Assembly: GCA_029204225.1 (NCBI GenBank)
Contig: CM055092.1
Coordinates: forward strand, 38,325,800-38,389,799
Source: Diphasiastrum complanatum
Lineage: Eukaryota > Streptophyta > Lycopodiopsida > Lycopodiales > Lycopodiaceae
DNA length: 64,000 nucleotides
Reading direction: 5' to 3'
Part shown: positions 31,735 to 43,410 of the stretch, in pieces
Layout of the letters: each line of letters opens with the position of its first letter
How positions within the stretch are numbered: the first letter of the stretch is position 1
Made by a program: the position numbers and the translations under genes
Notes under the pieces: generated by a model
What the model saw: the letters and a program-made list of their open reading frames with translations, nothing else
What the model was told of the DNA's origin: nothing
Databases searched by the model: none

Positions 31735-32716
31735 TGAGGAGTCGCAGTCGCGAAACGGTCGCAGAAAGCGAAACCAATGATTCGATGCATTTCGGATGGA
31801 GTTCAGATGTGGTTGCTGGGTACTGCCAGCTGAATCCTTCCTACAATCCTCCAGAATGTAATCAGGCACTGCTGATCTACGTTTATAAATTAATGCAGCA
31901 TTCAACAAATTCAACCAACGTGCGGAATTGAAATGAATGGGAGAATCAGACACATGAGTAACAATAGAAACATTTGCATTCAAGATGATACATCATAAAT
32001 TGACATGTGCACAATTGCTTCAAAATCATCTATTATTTCATTTGATTCTTCAAGCACTGCATGCAGATCCACGCAGTACGTTGGCATGAGAGAAACACGG
32101 TTCTCTCACGAATGGATGTCTCGCTTACTAGCAGACTTGTGGACCTCTATGGATCCTGATCACAGAACTCGTCTTGCTCGCAGGTGGACTTCTTGTCTGT
32201 ATTTCGTCTTGATTGCTTAGTAGCATCAGACTACTACAATGTATGTGTGTTCTGTATGTTCATGTGTTGTCAAGTATCATCCAGTAAGTATATAGTCGTT
32301 CTATGTAACTTTAAGATTAGAGTGATTAAGCATCTACAACTAATCAGGAAATTACAAGAGTGGCAGATTAGCCACGACCTAGAGTGTATCTGCTGATGTC
32401 ATGCCATCATATCAGATATCTGTACTTCTATGTACTTGCATCATCTTTGTTGGTACTCTTTGGAGCGTGAGGGCATAGAAAGTTTCGCGACGTTTTTCGT
32501 GTCGCATCGTTGGTTCCGTTTCCGTCGTCTGACTTTCTCGTGCTGGACCACAAAAGATTCTTGTCTGCAAATCTTTCATGTTTGTGTCTTCTTCGTCAGG
32601 TGTTCGCAAAACTTTCGTGATTCGTGTCTCTTGACTTTCGTGTTCGCGAACATCTTCATCAGACAGAGGGCTGAAAGCTAACAAGGCTTTGTAATTAGAA
32701 ACGTTTTGTTTCTTCA
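31735..32716 (-). repeat. 5' LTR of Z1 (982 bp)
   Basis: On the minus strand it runs from TGAAGAAACAAAACG to GCGACTCCTCA. It is homologous over its length to the 3' LTR of Z2 (42328-43310). Its first 101 codons are open in the same frame that continues pol in Z2, ending in TGA at 32412-32414. Confidence 0.9.
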
Positions 32717-32729
32717 AAAAAAATTTCAA

Positions 32730-33520
32730 ATGAGCTATTTTATTTTTTCATGTACTTGAATTTGGTATTAAACCATTTGCACTACATGACTAAGAAACAC
32801 CTTGTAGGTATCAAAAGATAGTCTTTTATGGTCTCGATGCACACGCCTCAAATCAACATCATTTGTTTCTACAAAAGGTGTGAGTAAATGATCTGATACT
32901 TTCACATACATTTGCAATTCATGGAGTCAAATGTATGAAAGAATCATTTCTTTCTAACTTTTTCACGATATTAAATGTAGGAATACTCAAACATATATGA
33001 GTCAATAAACTTCCAAAAACTTACTGATGTCTGTCCCTGTATGGCTCCAACTTAGAATTTGCTTCGAACAGGAACACAGATCATGCTACACAGTAACACA
33101 GACAGAAAACACTCTCCACAGCAAGCTCACATAGCAACTGTATTTCTCAAAATGAAAATACACTGTACATATAGTTGTTCACTAAGGCAACCCATGCATG
33201 ACCCATGTTGCCGTTGGCGGGACGCGTGTCCCGTTGACTTGCCTCGTGGCGAGGCCGACTGATCCTTATCAACTGATAGGACCCACATTATAGTAGCACA
33301 ATGATTCTACTTTAATTCTAACTGGTTCAACGACAGTCCCATTATGGCTTGGCTTTATAGCAACATCGTCATAATTTTAAAATCTTTTTACCGAGTGCAA
33401 AGGTCACTAGAAGGACCATTCTTTAGACATCAAGGACTCTTTTTACTTCAATGACATCAATGACTCTCTCTTACACATGGACCTGCACCTAAAACATTAC
33501 TATGTACATAATTAGTTATA
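32730..33520. other. no recognised gene
   Basis: No coding pattern. 33010-33290 has an LTR-like look (GGAACACAGATC, CACTGTACATATAG, GC-rich GGCGGGACGCGTGTCCCG) but no primer site or partner copy was found. Confidence 0.35.
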
Positions 33521-33527
33521 GCTTGTT

Positions 33528-34020
33528 TAGTTAGGAGAATCTGTGGAGGGTGTTTCTGTCTTATTAGTATAGTAAGGACAATCTATAGAGGTGTTTCTGT
33601 ATTATTACTATAGTTAGGAGAATCTGTGGAAGTCCTTTAGAAATAAAATATCTTCTGTCTTATTGGTATAGTTAGGAGAATCTGTGGAGGTGTTTCTGTC
33701 TTATTAGTATAGTAAGGACAATCTATAGAGGTGTTTCTGTAATATTACTATAGTTAGGAGAATCTGTGGAAGTCCTTTAGAAATAAAATATCTTCTGTCT
33801 TATTGGTATAGTTAGGAGAATCTGTGGAGGTGTTTCTGTCTTATTAGTATAGTAAGGAGAATCTGTAGAGATGTTTCTGCCTTATTTGTATAGTTAGGAG
33901 AATCTGTGGCCAGGAAGTCCTTTAGAAATCAAATATCTTCTGTCTTATTGGTACAGTTAGGAGAATCTATGGAGGGTGTTTGGTCCTTTGGAAATCAGAT
34001 ATCTTTTGTCTTATGATTGG
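33528..34020. repeat. 40-bp minisatellite with higher-order period
   Basis: Monomers of about 40 bp built on TTAGGAGAATCTGTGGAGG plus TGTTTCTGTCTTATTGGTAT recur about 12 times. Monomer types alternate so that a 120-bp unit (three monomers, one carrying AAGTCCTTTAGAAATAAAAT) is repeated (33611, 33731), followed by a 160-bp version (to 33891). Confidence 0.88.
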
Positions 34021-34029
34021 GAGAATATG

Positions 34030-36440
34030 AATATGGATATATTCTAAAAGTAGTGATTATGATGTCACAGCTAGAAAGTATGAATTGAGGAGGTGGGTGA
34101 TGCATGAATTGACCAGACGTAAACAGGGTCTTAGGAGTTGAACATGTAAGTGCAGTCATGTCCGGCCCGCACGTAAATAAGGCTCCCTCCTGGATGCTTT
34201 GGTACCCTGCAGCAAGAGTGCACTCGAATCGATACAGATTTTCAATTTTAAACATCTGTCGAGAATTCAGATTAATGTTTTATGCGATTTCAAAGAGTAG
34301 CATAGTGAATTTGTATTGTTACCATTGGGTGACGTCGTAAACCTTTCCATCAATCACCAACCAGAAGTCTTCTGGAGTACTGTGTGCCATCACGTCCTTA
34401 CGGTTGTACTTTTTCAGCGATATTGCAGAATTGGGTGCTTTGCTAGAATCTGCAAACGCTACATCCACTGCCATCTCGACCTTCCTATCTTCAGCTAGCT
34501 GATTTTGAGGTTAGTTGTTGCCAACTGCATTTTGAAACAATAGGAGAGATAGGAGAACCATGACAAAACTAGCAGCATCGGGAATGTGTAAATGTAATGC
34601 CATATATATCGAAATTAAACATTTATATGTCAGTTCATCCAGCAGCGCCAAACATTCAAATCTCAAACGTGCCATGCAATCATCTGTTTTGGATCGTCCA
34701 CATCTAACCTCCGTAGTTGATTAAAGGCTTAAAGCTACGTAGTGACTATTCAAACCAACATGCGTAATGCATAGCAAACTCAAGTGCACTGGACAATGCA
34801 ATCGTTGTAATGTGTTATCGGAAGAACTCTGCAGATGTGAAATTTATAAAAGATAAATCATAAAAAGACTAGCAACTGGTAGTGCGTGTGAGAAGATCTA
34901 GCTATCTCTGAATTTCTGAAAGCCTTTTCTGATGGGCATAACCACACAGCTGCCTTATATAAGCATTGGTGGCACCGAAGAATCATTTGTAACAAAATAA
35001 AGCATCACTTATTTCCCGTCTCATTGTGCCTGCGTGTCGTCATCCTGCAGTTGCGCAGGGCTTGAAACCTTGACGGATGCACAAGCAAAAGCAGGATACT
35101 GTACCAACAATAGCCATTCCTTATTCAAAAGCCTTGATCTACGGCTCATGATGGTTTTTTTGTTTAAAAATTGGAAACAGTCAAAGATTAGTTGCCTATA
35201 ACACCTGCTATTTACCAACTCTATAACATGTTGACATCAGAGTGATCAGAAACTGATTCAATAATGTTAGATATGTTAGCAATCTTCGTCACAACGTTAG
35301 GAAACGTTGTCAGAGCTTCACCTGATGCGCTAACCTTGCAGATACAAGCACCAAAACTACCAATACTCTATTCCGAATACATGTATATACAGCGTTACAG
35401 CATGCTTGCCAAGAAACCTAACGCCTGGTCTCAATAAAGAGAATCCCCTATTTGGCCACTACAACATTAACCATCTACTAAGAGACAGAAACGCATGGCC
35501 ACTTGAACAATTAACACAGTTTACTACTTTAAGTGGTTATCCATCACCTTATTAGCAGGGCCTGGTGATAACGAGCTCAAAACGGACTTTTTAAATGCCG
35601 TAATCTGCCACTTTTTTTTTCAAAGAGAATTTTTATACGATCTGTATAAAGGTGTGCATACTAATATACATAAATTAAACAGCCCAATCTCGCTGATGGC
35701 ACACTCCGTGGCCGACTCTCAATCTCTCGCACTCGTCTTCTGATCCGGATCAGTAAGTCTCCTTGCATTTCCTTGCATTTACATGCTTCCTTTTCTTGAC
35801 TAATGAGATTGTGAAGCTCCATTTTCTAATTGTAGAGAGGAATTCCGAGATAGAAGGAGGCCGGTTCTGTGCATTTGCGCAAGCTTGTTAGGAGCTGGTC
35901 ACGCAGACGTTTTGTATCCATATCCAGAATGCTGAGAAAATTATATCAACCAACGCAGATCCAGTGGAGATAACTAATCTAAAGACTTTCCAAGTCAATT
36001 TGATGGTAACTTCAACTCATCAAGATCTAGACCAAATTCAACATTAGCAGCAATGCTGCATCATCGTCCAGCTCTGCCATAATCTGCCACTTTTTACGTC
36101 TCACTGAGTTTGGAAGGAAGTAGAACAAAGCCATTGTGGAAGTGACGTAGTCCAAGAATTCAGAATTCGGAAACTGGTAGATCCGCCTAAATTTCCGAAG
36201 ACAAAACTTCAACTCGTCAAGATCTGGACCAAATTCGCACATCTGATATGTTTTTTCAAGCTCAGAACAAGAGGAAGGACGTAGAACAAAGCCATTGTAT
36301 AAAGATCTGTATACTAAATGCCAAGCCGTAGAATGCCATTGCCAAAGGCAAGAACCACCATCAAACATAAACGACAAAATGTCGTCACAGGAACCTCTAC
36401 GCTCCGTACGCTCTACGGTTTTTAAACCGTATATCAAAAA
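34030..36440. other. no recognised gene
   Basis: About 2.4 kb without a familiar domain. A minus-strand frame at 36027-36437 (136 codons) shows no motif I know. Parts of it repeat upstream phrases (CATAATCTGCCACTTTTT near 36080 versus CGTAATCTGCCACTTTTT near 35600; AAGATCTRGACCAAATTC twice near 36022 and 36219). Confidence 0.4.
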
Positions 36441-36443
36441 CCC

Positions 36444-36567
36444 GTGCTAATAATGACAGGTAACGGGCCTTTCTGGCATTTTATTGGGCCCTGGGCTCAC
36501 CCTCCCGGGCTCGCTTAGGGCCCAAAAAAAAGCCGGAAAGGCCCGTTATCTATTACGTTATTAGCAC
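36444..36567. repeat. fold-back inverted repeat
   Basis: Arms 36444-36491 and 36518-36567 (48-50 bp, about 80% complementary by eye) begin GTGCTAATAA and end at GGGCCC around a 26-bp GC-rich loop. It could be a MITE-like or hairpin element. No clear TSD was found. Confidence 0.7.
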
Positions 36568-36985
36568 TTTCAGTTGTAAACGAAGCAGAAACTAGCAGAT
36601 TAAATTGCGTAATCAGCCGTATGTTTTTGGTTGCACATCGTATAATATACGGTATTTTTTTGTTTATACGACATTCATACTCTGTTACGCGTGAAGAGAG
36701 CACGCAGAATATTGGAGGCATTTCTGCTGGGGCTATGGCTCAGCGGCAACAGCAGTGTTGAAGATAGTCTGGATGAATCTGATAGAAGGTGTGTGTGATA
36801 AGATCATGTTTGTCTATGGGTAATTGGAGTGAGTAGATTGCTCTCTGGTGCCAGTGCATGTCGCCTTCATATCAGTAACTTTGGTGGTGATCTGTGCCTG
36901 CGCCGGTCTGATTTCTGTTTTTCGACTCTGATTTGAGAGCCAAATCTACATTGCTGCATATTCATGTTCATCATCTCATCGCCTT

Positions 36986-37211
36986 CTTGTGTCCTCTGAT
37001 TTGAGAGTCAAATCTACAGTCATGGGTTAGACCGTTAGCTCAGAGTGAACGCCACTTGAAATTGCTTTTCTTTGTCTTGCGAAGAGTGGTTTGTCGATCT
37101 TGTGTCCTCTGATTTGAGAGTCAAATCTACAGTCATGGGTTAGACCGTTAGCTCAGAGTGAACGCCACTTGAAATTGATTTTCTTTGTCTTGCGAAGAGT
37201 GGTTTGTCGAG
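36986..37211. repeat. 113-bp perfect-to-near-perfect tandem duplication
   Basis: Units 36986-37098 and 37099-37211 differ at about two positions. On the minus strand they contain the end of a copia RNase H frame (DKPLFARQRK). A partial third copy of the core (CTCTGATTTGAGAG) is at 36930. Confidence 0.9.
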
Positions 37212-38612
37212 CGGCTTCGTGAGCAAATCTGCAATCATGTCTTCAGATTTTATGTATTGAACCTTGAGCTCTCCTTTCAAGATCAAGTCTCGAATGTGAT
37301 GGTACTTCAAAGGTATATGTTTTGTCTTTGAATGGAAAATAGGATCCTAGGACAGATATATGGCACTTTGAGAATCCATCATCATTGTGCATGGTTCTCT
37401 TTGTGGTATGCCAACTGCTTCCAACATCATCTGCAGCCATACTACCTCGTTCACCATCTTTGAAACTGCGACATATTCAGCTTCGTGTGAGGATTGAGCC
37501 ACCAAGGTTTATTTCTTGCATGTCCAGCTGATTGCTGCTCCGCACGCAATCGGAACATCCTCTTGTCACGGACTTGTTGTCGTCTTTGCAGCTCGCCCAA
37601 CTTGCATCACTGTAGGGTATACCTTATATCTTCTGTCTCTCCTCATCTGTATTTGGGCAATCATGTTTCGTTAGTCTGGCTCCAGGTATCATTGGTGTGG
37701 TTTTTTCTTTGCAGTTCATCATTCGGTACTGTTGCTTTAGCACTTTTTGGGCGTACTCTGATTGACTCAGATGCATTTCTCTTCTGATTCAATTTTTTCT
37801 TATTTCTTGCCCAAGGTGTTTTGTTGTTTCCCCTAGATCTGTGATTTTATAACTTTTAGAAATTTGACTCTTCGTTTCCTTGATTAGCATCAAGGAATTT
37901 CCTATCATTAGGGAGTCATCTACAAATATAGTCAGAATCACAAATTTTTTTCCTACTCCTTTATATAGACATTACAGTCTGGTTGTGTAGGAATGTAATC
38001 TAGAGACTTCAGAAGACTGTCGATCTTCTTATACCAAGATCGTGATGCCTGCTTTAGACCATAAATGCATTGTTGCGACCGACAAACATATTGTCGATTG
38101 TCGAGGTGTTCGAATCCTTCAAGCTGCTTCATGATCTCCGTGGAGAAAGGTTGTCTTTACATTAATCTGATGAATTTCTAGATTGTATTGAGTTGCATAT
38201 GCAATTAGGAGTAGTCGAATGCTTGTCATTTTCACTATTGGTGAATATGTATCGAAGCAATCGACATCGTACCTTTGTGTGTAGCCTTTCGCGACAAGCC
38301 TTGCTTTGTATCATTCAACAGTGCCATCTGACTTGATTTTTCTTTTGTAGACCCATTTACAGTCGAAGATCTTTTTATTTTCAAGTAGTGGCTCTAGTGT
38401 CCATGCCTCATTTTGTCTCATTGATTCGATTTCTTCTGACATTGCCTGCTTCCAGAATTCACCTTCTGGACTCTGAATAGCTTCTTGATATGTTGTTGGC
38501 TCTTCAGTGAAGCTGCAATATTCGAACTCTGTTTCTTCGCTCCATTGAAGGTTGTCAGTGTATTGTTCTGGAGGTCTTCTTTGTCTTGTCGACCTTCTGG
38601 GTTCGATTTTTA
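37212..38612 (-). pseudogene. copia element N: RT and RNase H
   Basis: Minus strand from 38612: PEQYTDNLQWSEETEFEY, then QAMSEEIESMRQNEAWTLEP, CKWVYKRKIKSDGTVE, a stop, YKARLVAKGYTQRYDVD, YSPIVKMTSIRLLLIAYAT, VKTTFLHG, CIYGLKQASRSWYKKIDSLL. The YVDD region near 37920 is decayed (ILTIFVDDSLM-like). RNase H ends in HSKTKHIPLKYHHIRDLI and SEDMIADLLTKPLDKPLFAR. Several stops and frame changes occur. It may be the body of the element whose LTR is W, but 38616-39447 between them has no gag, so this is not proven. Confidence 0.85.
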
Positions 38613-38615
38613 TTT

Positions 38616-39447
38616 ACAAACCTTAAGACTAAGTTTTATAATTTAGTATAAACACTTTGTAAACTAGAATAACTTTTAGATTAAAAGTTAAACAATAAAG
38701 CTTTGAAACAAAGTTTCAAAGTTTACAATGTACTTTACAAGTACAAACAACTTTCAATCATATGCAACAAAGAAAGCTTGAAAATTTAAAGTTTAGGTTG
38801 ACTATTGAAGGCCTTAACCCTCTGGTTTACATTGATAAACCAAAGCCTTATTAGCTTTGCAAATTTCCTCAACATATTCAGGTGTTGTGTACTTCTAAGG
38901 TACAAAAAATCCTTTACAACCAAGAGTTAAGGTTCTTGTGAATCGTAATTATCATAGATAAACAAAGTTCCTCCAGTATGCTGATTTGTGGGAGTCCTGT
39001 AGACTACAGCGGCTACCAAAAAAACAGCATAGGATTTTTTGACACCAGTACGGAAAACCAGCAGGCAGGCACGCAGATCCGCGCAGACGCTCGGGTGCCC
39101 GAGGAATTTTTTTTTTTTTTTTTGCAAAATTATTTTTATATCAAAGAAAAACTTTGTATGCAAAAAAAAAAAATCGACTTCCAAAACTCAAAATAAGGCT
39201 AGAAACGAAATCGGTTTTTGAAGTTTTAAAAACTGTAAAACATTCAAAAGGAACCGACTACTACCACCATAGCTAGCAAAGGTGGTTCATTTTCCATCAA
39301 TTCGATCTCAGATTGAGACGAACCAAAAAGCAAAGTTGTTCAGATCAATTCAACGAAATCAACCAGGCCTTCAAAATCATCAGCTAAAAGCTCAAACCAA
39401 CCAATAACATAAGTTAGAGCGATTGCACCTTATTCACAATGATCGAT
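38616..39447. other. no recognised gene; A/T-rich
   Basis: A/T-rich sequence with an 18-T run at 39107-39122 and an A run near 39160. If N and W are one element, its gag, protease and integrase are deleted here. Confidence 0.35.
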
Positions 39448-39460
39448 GGCTCTGATACCA
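39448..39460 (-). promoter_or_regulatory. copia primer-binding site (W)
   Basis: Reverse complement TGGTATCAGAGCC, two bases from the LTR starting at 39463. Confidence 0.9.
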
Positions 39461-39462
39461 AC

Positions 39463-39970
39463 TGTTAGAATCCCCATCGTCATGCCGGTCATTGCTAGAG
39501 CACAAACAAGTGACGAACGCTACGTTATCACCCAACCATAGAGGTACTGCCACCTCACCCCCATGCACTGGAGCTATAGGCCACCATCAAGCAAGCTCGG
39601 ATCTCATGTAAGCCATGGTGTCCCATACCACCATGCCTTGCCCTCGACCCTCACCTACCTACATCCTGAGGCCTAGATACTCGTCCTAACCTGACCGCCA
39701 GTGAAAGAGCTCTTCATTCTCCAAGAAAGAATGAATACCCAGCTCATGGAGATCCCCCTCTATATACATAGTCCAGGTGGGTCATCTCCCTCCATAGGAG
39801 TCACACATGACTAATGACGTGCGACAGTTGTGCACACTAACGCAGATCCATAACTATGAGACATTGACACGTGGCACCCAAAAGACCTATAGCTCCAGAT
39901 CAGCGTTCCGTCCCATAACTGAGACCGTCACCTCAAGTTTCATGTTGCGTACCCTTATGGGTACGTAACA
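39463..39970 (-). repeat. 5' LTR of element W (508 bp)
   Basis: Plus-orientation ends TGTTAGAATCCCC and GGGTACGTAACA. The right end folds as GTTGCGTACCC-TTAT-GGGTACGTAAC. It abuts the Z2 integrase in mid-frame, so W apparently inserted into Z2. No partner LTR is in the window. Confidence 0.8.
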
Positions 39971-42327
39971 TTAGAACGGATCGAGGTGGCGAATACATCT
40001 CGAATCACTTCACTGACTTCTACAATGATCGTGGCATCATTCACAGAAGGACTGCAGCCTACACACCACAACACAATGGTGTTGTTGAACGAAAGAACAG
40101 GACCCTGATGGAAGCAGCCAGATGCATGATGGCCTACTCGAAGGCTCCAAGGGTACTGTGGGCTGAAGCAGTAGCTATAGCCGCATACATCTAGAACAGA
40201 ACAGGTAAGTCTGGTGTCCCTCACACGACATCACATGAGCTATGGTGAGGTAGAAAGCCCAACCTGTCTCACGTCAAAATCTTTGGTTGTGCAGCTTATG
40301 CACATATTCCATATAAGCTTTGAAAGAAGCTTGATGAGAAAGCCGAGCAGGGATTTCTGGTAGGTTATGACAACAATTTGTCATACTACAGAGTCTACAT
40401 GCCAGACACGAACACTATGAAAACAGTGAGAGATGACAGATTTGATGAGAGCAGGACAATGGCCAATGACGATCCTGTTAGCTACGAAGTTTGGGAGAGA
40501 CAGTACTATGACCTGCCACAAGTGATAGAGGGCACAAAAATGAAGATTTTTGAGTCGTCTCCCATTCGAGCGATGAATCTGAAAAAGAAATATTTGAGAG
40601 GTAGCCTACTGCTGCAGTTCCTGTAAACCAAGATGGTTCTGGACCTAGCAGAGTAGACAAGGGCAAAGGCATTGCTATCCCAGGAAGATATCCCAGAAGG
40701 TCACCTAGACCATGAAGAGCGCCAACAAGATATGTGCCAGGCAGCTCAGCTTCCACATCAGAGGAGTTCTATGGATTCAGTGGCAAACCACAAACTTTTG
40801 AGGAGGCGATTGAATGTCCAGAGAAGGACAGATGGATGGAGTCCATGAGGAAGAACCAAGTATGGATGTTGGAGCCATTACCACATAAGCGCAAGACTGT
40901 CAAATACAAATGGGTTTTCAAGCTCAAATACGGACCAGATGGGAATGTGATGAAGTATAAGGCAAGACTGGTAGCGAAGGGATTTTCTCAGAGATACGGT
41001 ATTGACTACTCCGAAACCTTCTCTCCTGTCGTCAAACATTTGTCCCTATGTCTATTATTTGCATGTGCAACAGCTTATGACCTCAAGATCCACATTGTGG
41101 ATGAGAAGACAGCCTTCTTGCATGGCGAACTAAATGAAGAGGTCTATATGGATCAACCCCCAAGATATGTCTCGAATTCACTTCCTGACTATGCGTGCAG
41201 AATGCATAGAAGTATCTATAGTCTGAAACAATCAGCCCGACAATGGTACAAGAAGAAAGATCAAGCCCTGAAATCATTGGGATTCAAGCCTCTGTTGGCT
41301 GATTTCAATGTATATGTCAGAGTTACAGATGGGCAGATAATCATTGTGGCTGTATACGTGGACGACACTCTGATACTTTGCAGGAGTGAGCAGCTAATTG
41401 CTGAGGTGAAGACTGACATCTTGAAACATTTCGAGATCGTGGATCTAGGAGAAGCCAAGCGTTACCTAGGCTTACAAATTGAAAGAGACTACGAGGGAGG
41501 TAAGCTATACTTTCACTAGTCTAGATACACCCAGAAGATCCTAGAGGATTTTGGGATGCTGAACTACAAAGGAGCAAATACTCCAATGCTCGCAGGGACG
41601 GTGCTGACAAGTGATGACAGCACGAAGACTGAGGAAGAGAGAGAACACATGCAGGAAGCTGATAGGATCACTGATGTACCTTGCTGACAACACACGTCTT
41701 GATATTGCTTATGTAGTATTCAGGATGAGCCAGTTCTGAACGAATCCAGGCTCGACACATTGGAAGATTGCAAAATGCATTTTGCAATATCTTCAATTAA
41801 CGAGAGATTATGGCTTGTGCTATTGTCGTGATGCAGGTTTCAGGATACTTTCCTACAATGATGCTAGTTGGGCATCCCTCAAGGATGATTGTAAAAGCGT
41901 CTCAGGAGGATGCACCATGCATTAGGAGCAACAGTTCTCTGGGTCAGCAAGAAGCAGACCATTGTGGTCCAGTCATTCTACGAAGCTGAGTACATTGCAG
42001 CAGCAAAGATGGCCAACGAGATAATCTGGCTAAGGTAGTTCTTGGATGAATTGGACGAAACAAGGAATGAGCCTCTGGTCTTGCAGATGGACAAAACCTC
42101 TGCAATACCCCTGACCAATTATCCTGTGTTCCATTCCAAAACAAAGCACATTGCGATCAAGTATCACTTGATTAGGGATATGATTGAAAAGAAGATGCTG
42201 CAGACCACCTTCATTGGAACGAAAGACATGGTTGCTGACATCTTCACCAAAGCCCTGGACAAAGGACTCTTTGAGGGACAAAGGAGCAGTCTCGGGATCG
42301 TAAAGCTATCATGCTTTGAGAGAGAGC
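39971..42327 (+). pseudogene. copia element Z2: integrase, RT, RNase H
   Basis: Integrase begins mid-domain with RTDRGGEYISNHFTDF (second catalytic Asp), has VVERKNRTLMEAARC (catalytic Glu) and VKIFGCAAYAHIP, with three in-frame stops (YI*NRTG, LW*GRKP, YKL*KKLD). RT (40734-41519) carries WVFKLKYGPDGNVMKYKARL, HIVDEKTAFLHGELNEEVYM and catalytic YVDD at about 41356, and stops after GGKLYFH. RNase H is decayed in the middle (41520-42035), then open from 42042 (FHSKTKHIAIKYHLIRDMI, DMVADIFTKALDKGLFEGQR). From there the frame passes through the polypurine tract into the LTR. Confidence 0.93.
42316..42327 (+). promoter_or_regulatory. polypurine tract of Z2
   Basis: TTGAGAGAGAGC immediately before the LTR start TGAAGAAAC at 42328. 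It supports that start over the later TGATATG at 42630. Confidence 0.75.
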
Positions 42328-43310
42328 TGAAGAAACAAAATATTTCTAATTACAAAGCCTTGCTGGCTTTCAGCCCTTTGTCTGACGAAGATGTTCGCGA
42401 ACACAAAAGTCAAGAGACACAAATCATGAAAGTTTCACGAGCACCTGACGAAGAACACACAAACACGGAAGATTTCCGAACGAGAATCTTTTGCGGTCCA
42501 GCACGAGAAAGTCAGATGACGGAAACGAAACCAACAACGCGACACGAAAAACGTCGCAAAACTTTCTATGCCCTCACGCTCCAAAGAGTACCAGCAAAGA
42601 TTGTGCAAGTATCTAGAAGTACAGATATCTGATATGATGGCATGACATCAGCAAATACACTCTAGGTCGTGGCTAATTTGCCACTCTTGTAATTTCTTGA
42701 TTAGTTGTAGATGCTTAATCACTCTAATCTTAAAGTTACATAGAGCGACTATATACTTACTGGATGATACTTGACAACACATGAACATACATAACACACA
42801 TACAGTGTAGTAGTCTGATGCCAATAAGCAATCAAGACGAAATACAGACAAGAAGTCTGCTTGCGAGCGTGACGAGTTCTGTGATCAGGATCCATAGAGG
42901 TCCACAAGTCCGCTAGTAAGCGAGACATCCATTCATGAGAGAACCGTGTTTCTCTCACACCAACACACTGCATGGATCTGCATGCAGTGCTTGAAAAATC
43001 AAAGAAAATCAATAGATGATTTTGAAGCAATTGTGCACATGTCAATTTATGATGTATGATCTTGAATGCAAATGTTTTTGCTATTACTCATGTGTTTGAT
43101 TCTCCCATTCATTTCAATTCCGCACATTGGTTGAATTTGTTGAATGCTGCATTAATTTATAAATGTAGATCAGTAGTGCCTGACTACATTCTGGAGGATT
43201 GTAGGAGTGATTCAGCTGGCAGTGCCCAGCGACCACATCTGAACTCCATCCGAAACGCATCGAATCGTTGGTTTTGCTTTCCACGATTGTTTCGCAACTG
43301 CGACTCCTCA
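42328..43310 (+). repeat. 3' LTR of Z2 (983 bp) with open pol-frame extension
   Basis: It matches Z1's LTR over its whole length. The pol frame stays open for 101 codons (42328-42632) ending in TGA. The predicted extension (SNYKALLAFSPLSDEDVRE near its start, RTRIFCGPARESQ in the middle, RRKTFYALTLQRVP near the end) has no motif I recognise. Z1 shows the same frame without any indel. Confidence 0.88.
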
Positions 43311-43410
43311 TCAAATTTAGTTGTGAATAAGCAAGCAAATTGTCAATAGTATGCTAATGCATTGTGTAATTCTTCAGGTAATATATATTTGTGGCCTCTA
43401 TATGCTATAG

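Noticed and set aside
31735-32729. Apparent head-to-tail tandem of family Z (pol tail, LTR, gag)
   Set aside because: At first the LTR seemed to start at TGATATGATGG, leaving a pol tail outside. The polypurine tract at 42316-42327 and the shared start TGAAGAAAC show the tail lies within the LTR, so Z1 is an ordinary 5' end.
33528-34020. CRISPR-like array
   Set aside because: Repeats are contiguous 40-bp monomers without unique spacers; this is a minisatellite in a plant genome.
36027-36437. 136-codon minus-strand frame
   Set aside because: No recognisable motif, and it contains locally repeated phrases found upstream; coding status unsupported.
37212-39970. Treating N and W as one proven element
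   Set aside because: Orientation fits, but the 830 bp between them has no gag, protease or integrase and no 3' LTR of W is found, so the link stays unproven.
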